Source of the DNA: CAZKUN01 sp964555935
GTDB lineage: Bacteria; Armatimonadota; Zipacnadia; Zipacnadales; VGFC01
Length of the DNA stretch: 8,660 nucleotides
Assembly (NCBI GenBank): GCA_964555935.1
Contig: CAZKUN010000332.1
Span: 1 to 8,660, forward strand
Direction of reading: 5' to 3'
In this document: positions 6,926 to 8,660 of the stretch, piece by piece
How the letters are laid out: each line of letters starts with the position of its first letter
How positions within the stretch are numbered: the first letter of the stretch is position 1
Made by a program: the position numbers and the translations under genes
The notes under the pieces: generated by a model
What the model was told of the DNA's origin: nothing
Seen by the model: only the letters and a program-made list of their open reading frames with translations
The model's database searches: none

Positions 6926-8297
6926 CCGCATCAACGAGGAGAGCCTTCGGGTTCTCTGGGAGACGGGCGTCCAGGTAGATGACGACGGCATCGCCGAGTT
7001 GCTTGTCGAGCACGGGTGCGTTGTCGACGACTCGCGTGTCGCCCGGATCCCTCGGGAGACGGTGCAGTGGGCACTCGCGGAGTGCCCCACCGAAGTGAAG
7101 CTCGTGAGTCTCGGCGGAGATGAGTCGATCCTCCGCGCCGGCGGCGAGAGTCTCTTCTGGACGGGCAACGCCGTCAACCTGGCCATTGACGATGGCGTTG
7201 TACCGATCGACACGGAGCGCTTTACCGATTACGTCCACGTGCTGGACGGGCTGGAGCATATCCACGCGGCGGTCAGCACGTGCCTGGTCGATGTGCCCCC
7301 TCCGGTACGCGGACTCTCCGGCATGCGCCTCATCGCCGAGAACTGCCTCAAGCACATCCGCCCCTGCATCTACGACCCGCGCGAGACGAAGGGCATGATC
7401 GAGATGGCCCACGTGCTGCTCGACGGGGCGACGATTGCAGAGAGGCCGATCTTCAGCCTCGGTTACACGGCGGTCAGTCCGCTTCGGTGGTCGGAGCTTG
7501 CCCTCGCGGCATTCCGCGAGAGTGCCGGGCACGGCGTGCCGATGATGGTGAACTCCGAGCCCGCGGGCGGCGTGACCGCACCCGCGACACTCGCCGGGGA
7601 GCTGGTGTTGGCGAACGCGGAAGCCCTGAGTGGGGTCGTCATCGTCCAGGCTTTGGAGCCGGGGCGCCCGGTCATCTTCAACATGGGCTTTGCGCATGTA
7701 ATGGACATGCAGACGGCCGTCATGCGAACCGGCGGCGTGGAGAATGGCCTCTTGCAGGCGGCGGGCGCGGACATCGCCGCGTTCCACAGCCTCCCCAGCG
7801 CCTCGTGGATGAGTACCGAGAGCACGATTGTCGATGCGGGCGCTGGAGTCGAATCCGTCCTCACCGGAATGCTGCACGTGTTGAGCAATGTCAACGTCGT
7901 CTGGGGCATCGGCAATCTCGAGTCGACGAAGTGCGCTTCGCTTGAGATGGCGGTCATCGGCAACGATGTTGCAGGTTGTCTCAAGCGCGCGCAAGCGGGC
8001 ATTCGTGTGGACGAGGAGCACCTGGCCACGGACGTCATCCGAGAGCTGGGACGGCGGGCGGAGTACTTGGGGCATCCGCACACGCTCGACCACTTCAGCC
8101 AGGAGTACGTCTTCCCTCATGTGATCAACCGCCGGGCCCGGAGCGCCTGGGAGACCGCCGGCAGCCCGACCATCACTGAGTCGGCCCAAAGCCGCATCGA
8201 CGAACTCCGCGCCCGCGAGACGCGAAGCATCGCGACCGCCGCACAGCGCCAGGAGCTGCTCGAGATAGAGCGTCGGTGGACGGAGGCGCTGGGGTGA
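6897..8297 (+). CDS. Non-pyrrolysine MttB-family methyltransferase
   Basis: This is a protein of 466 residues with the standard layout of the trimethylamine methyltransferase family: N-terminal EIDRINEESLRVLWETGV, then RIPRETVQWAL (50-60), GGVTAPATLAGELVLANAEAL (224-244), GRPVIFN, GNLESTKCASLEMAVIG near 339-355, and the C-terminal signature LGHPHTLDHF (391-400). The methanogen enzyme MttB needs an in-frame amber codon for pyrrolysine; this gene has none, which places it with the MtgB-like proteins that demethylate glycine betaine and other quaternary amines using a corrinoid protein as acceptor. The exact substrate is not readable. An AAGGA site lies close before the ATG, which is inside the end of the cysteine hydrolase gene. 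It is only distantly similar to the operon's first gene, so the two are not a recent duplication. Confidence 0.93.
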   Translation: MAVLTAPEIDRINEESLRVLWETGVQVDDDGIAELLVEHGCVVDDSRVARIPRETVQWALAECPTEVKLVSLGGDESILRAGGESLFWTGNAVNLAIDDGVVPIDTERFTDYVHVLDGLEHIHAAVSTCLVDVPPPVRGLSGMRLIAENCLKHIRPCIYDPRETKGMIEMAHVLLDGATIAERPIFSLGYTAVSPLRWSELALAAFRESAGHGVPMMVNSEPAGGVTAPATLAGELVLANAEALSGVVIVQALEPGRPVIFNMGFAHVMDMQTAVMRTGGVENGLLQAAGADIAAFHSLPSASWMSTESTIVDAGAGVESVLTGMLHVLSNVNVVWGIGNLESTKCASLEMAVIGNDVAGCLKRAQAGIRVDEEHLATDVIRELGRRAEYLGHPHTLDHFSQEYVFPHVINRRARSAWETAGSPTITESAQSRIDELRARETRSIATAAQRQELLEIERRWTEALG

Positions 8298-8300
8298 TGG

Positions 8301-8327
8301 GGTGGTCCGGAGGGCATCCGGATCCCC
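8301..8327 (+). terminator. Stem-loop directly after the operon, possible terminator
   Basis: Bases 8301-8311 pair with 8317-8327 around a 5-base loop, giving an 11-position stem with one mismatch and one G-U pair; the core is TCCGGA on both sides. It begins 4 bases after the last stop codon. No T run follows, so a classic intrinsic terminator is not proven; it may instead stabilise the 3' end of the operon message. Confidence 0.4.
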
Positions 8328-8400
8328 AATACCGTGGCCGTCCTCGAATGGACTGGGTGCCTGCCCGTCCGTCGTGTGTCCGCGGTCCGACGGCGCGACG

Positions 8401-8445
8401 TTGTCCCTCGGAGGGAGCCCAGCCAGGCCGGACACATTGTCCCTC
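8401..8445. repeat. Repeated TTGTCCCTC with palindromic surroundings
   Basis: TTGTCCCTC occurs at 8401-8409 and again at 8437-8445, 36 bases apart. The first copy runs into a palindrome (TCCCTC, G, GAGGGA; 8404-8416), and the second is the right arm of GGACA-CAT-TGTCC (8430-8442). This resembles repetitive extragenic or regulatory DNA, but one window cannot show whether it is dispersed in the genome. Confidence 0.35.
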
Positions 8446-8462
8446 CGAAAGACTCCATCCGC

Positions 8463-8485
8463 GCCGGAATTCAGGGCATTCCGGC
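8463..8485. repeat. Strong 8-bp perfect hairpin
   Basis: GCCGGAAT (8463-8470) and ATTCCGGC (8478-8485) pair perfectly around a 7-base loop. No T run follows on the plus strand. It may serve as a second 3' element of the operon, or belong to an extragenic repeat family together with the neighbouring palindromes. Confidence 0.45.
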
Positions 8486-8660
8486 CACGAGCGATCACCG
8501 CTGGCATTTGGCGTTTCGCCGAGGAAGTTCTCGTGCAGGTAGGCGCAAACTACCAGTCAGAACAGCCCTCAGGCCGTCGACGTGACGCAGGATGGCTGAG
8601 GTGTAGGGAAGAGGGGACGGTGACCGGCGTGTCCAATCCGCACTGCTCTAGGGTCCCAGT

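Larger units (their letters stand above)
8328..8660. other. Non-coding, hairpin-rich right edge
   Basis: No gene is supported on either strand. Open frames here are short and have no recognisable sequence. The stretch holds several inverted repeats: CCGTCG (8369-8374) with CGACGG (8388-8393), the 13-base palindrome at 8404-8416, GGACA/TGTCC (8430-8442), and a strong hairpin at 8463-8485. The last 120 bases show nothing I can identify. Confidence 0.55.

Noticed and set aside
5300..7213. 637-codon open frame on the minus strand
   Set aside because: It lies antisense to the aminotransferase and cysteine hydrolase genes, both of which have clear family motifs. Long antisense frames are common in GC-rich coding DNA, and its translation shows no recognisable domain.
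1763..8297. Pyrrolysine-type trimethylamine methyltransferase
   Set aside because: Neither MttB-type gene has an in-frame TAG, and no pyl genes are present, so the amber-decoding type is excluded for these two.
6849..8507. 552-codon open frame on the minus strand
   Set aside because: It is antisense to the whole canonical MttB-family gene, and its translation resembles no family.
8617..8660. Possible start of a further gene at a GTG near 8621
   Set aside because: The frame is open to the edge after a purine-rich stretch, but only about a dozen codons are visible, which is too little to support a gene.
1..8660. CRISPR array, insertion sequence or transposase
   Set aside because: No regularly spaced repeats, transposase motifs or terminal inverted repeats flanking a gene were seen.

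Overview
The window is GC-rich DNA, almost certainly bacterial, with tight gene packing, Shine-Dalgarno motifs and start/stop overlaps. It looks like an accessory catabolic locus rather than a housekeeping region. No ribosomal, replication or other marker gene is present, so the lineage cannot be named. The mix of corrinoid-type methyltransferase homologues, amidohydrolases and a secreted propeller protein would fit an uncultured, metabolically broad environmental bacterium, but that is inference only.

Layout: 1-330 holds no convincing gene, only a tRNA-like anticodon arm and one hairpin. A secreted five-bladed beta-propeller protein, glycoside-hydrolase-like, is on the minus strand at 331-1542. 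A divergent intergenic region (1543-1762) carries a perfect 17-bp palindrome that overlaps a consensus TTGACA box facing the propeller gene. A six-gene plus-strand operon fills 1763-8297. The last 360 bases are non-coding and rich in stem-loops.

Operon order: (1) a divergent MttB-superfamily protein; (2) an amidohydrolase-2 family hydrolase with a complete set of metal ligands; (3) a second amidohydrolase-fold protein that has lost most of those ligands; (4) a class-III PLP aminotransferase of the glutamate-1-semialdehyde aminomutase type; (5) an isochorismatase-like cysteine hydrolase lacking the usual Lys of its triad; (6) a typical non-pyrrolysine MttB-family methyltransferase. Genes 1-4 are joined by 4-base overlaps, gene 5 follows after 18 bases, and gene 6 overlaps gene 5 by 29 bases, so co-transcription and translational coupling are likely.

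My reading, as inference, is that this is a pathway for an N-methylated or betaine-like compound: demethylation by the MttB-type proteins, then C-N bond hydrolysis and amino-group transfer by the others. No corrinoid protein, corrinoid reactivase, transporter or regulator gene lies in the window, so these partners would have to be encoded elsewhere. I do not recognise this six-gene combination as a named pathway.
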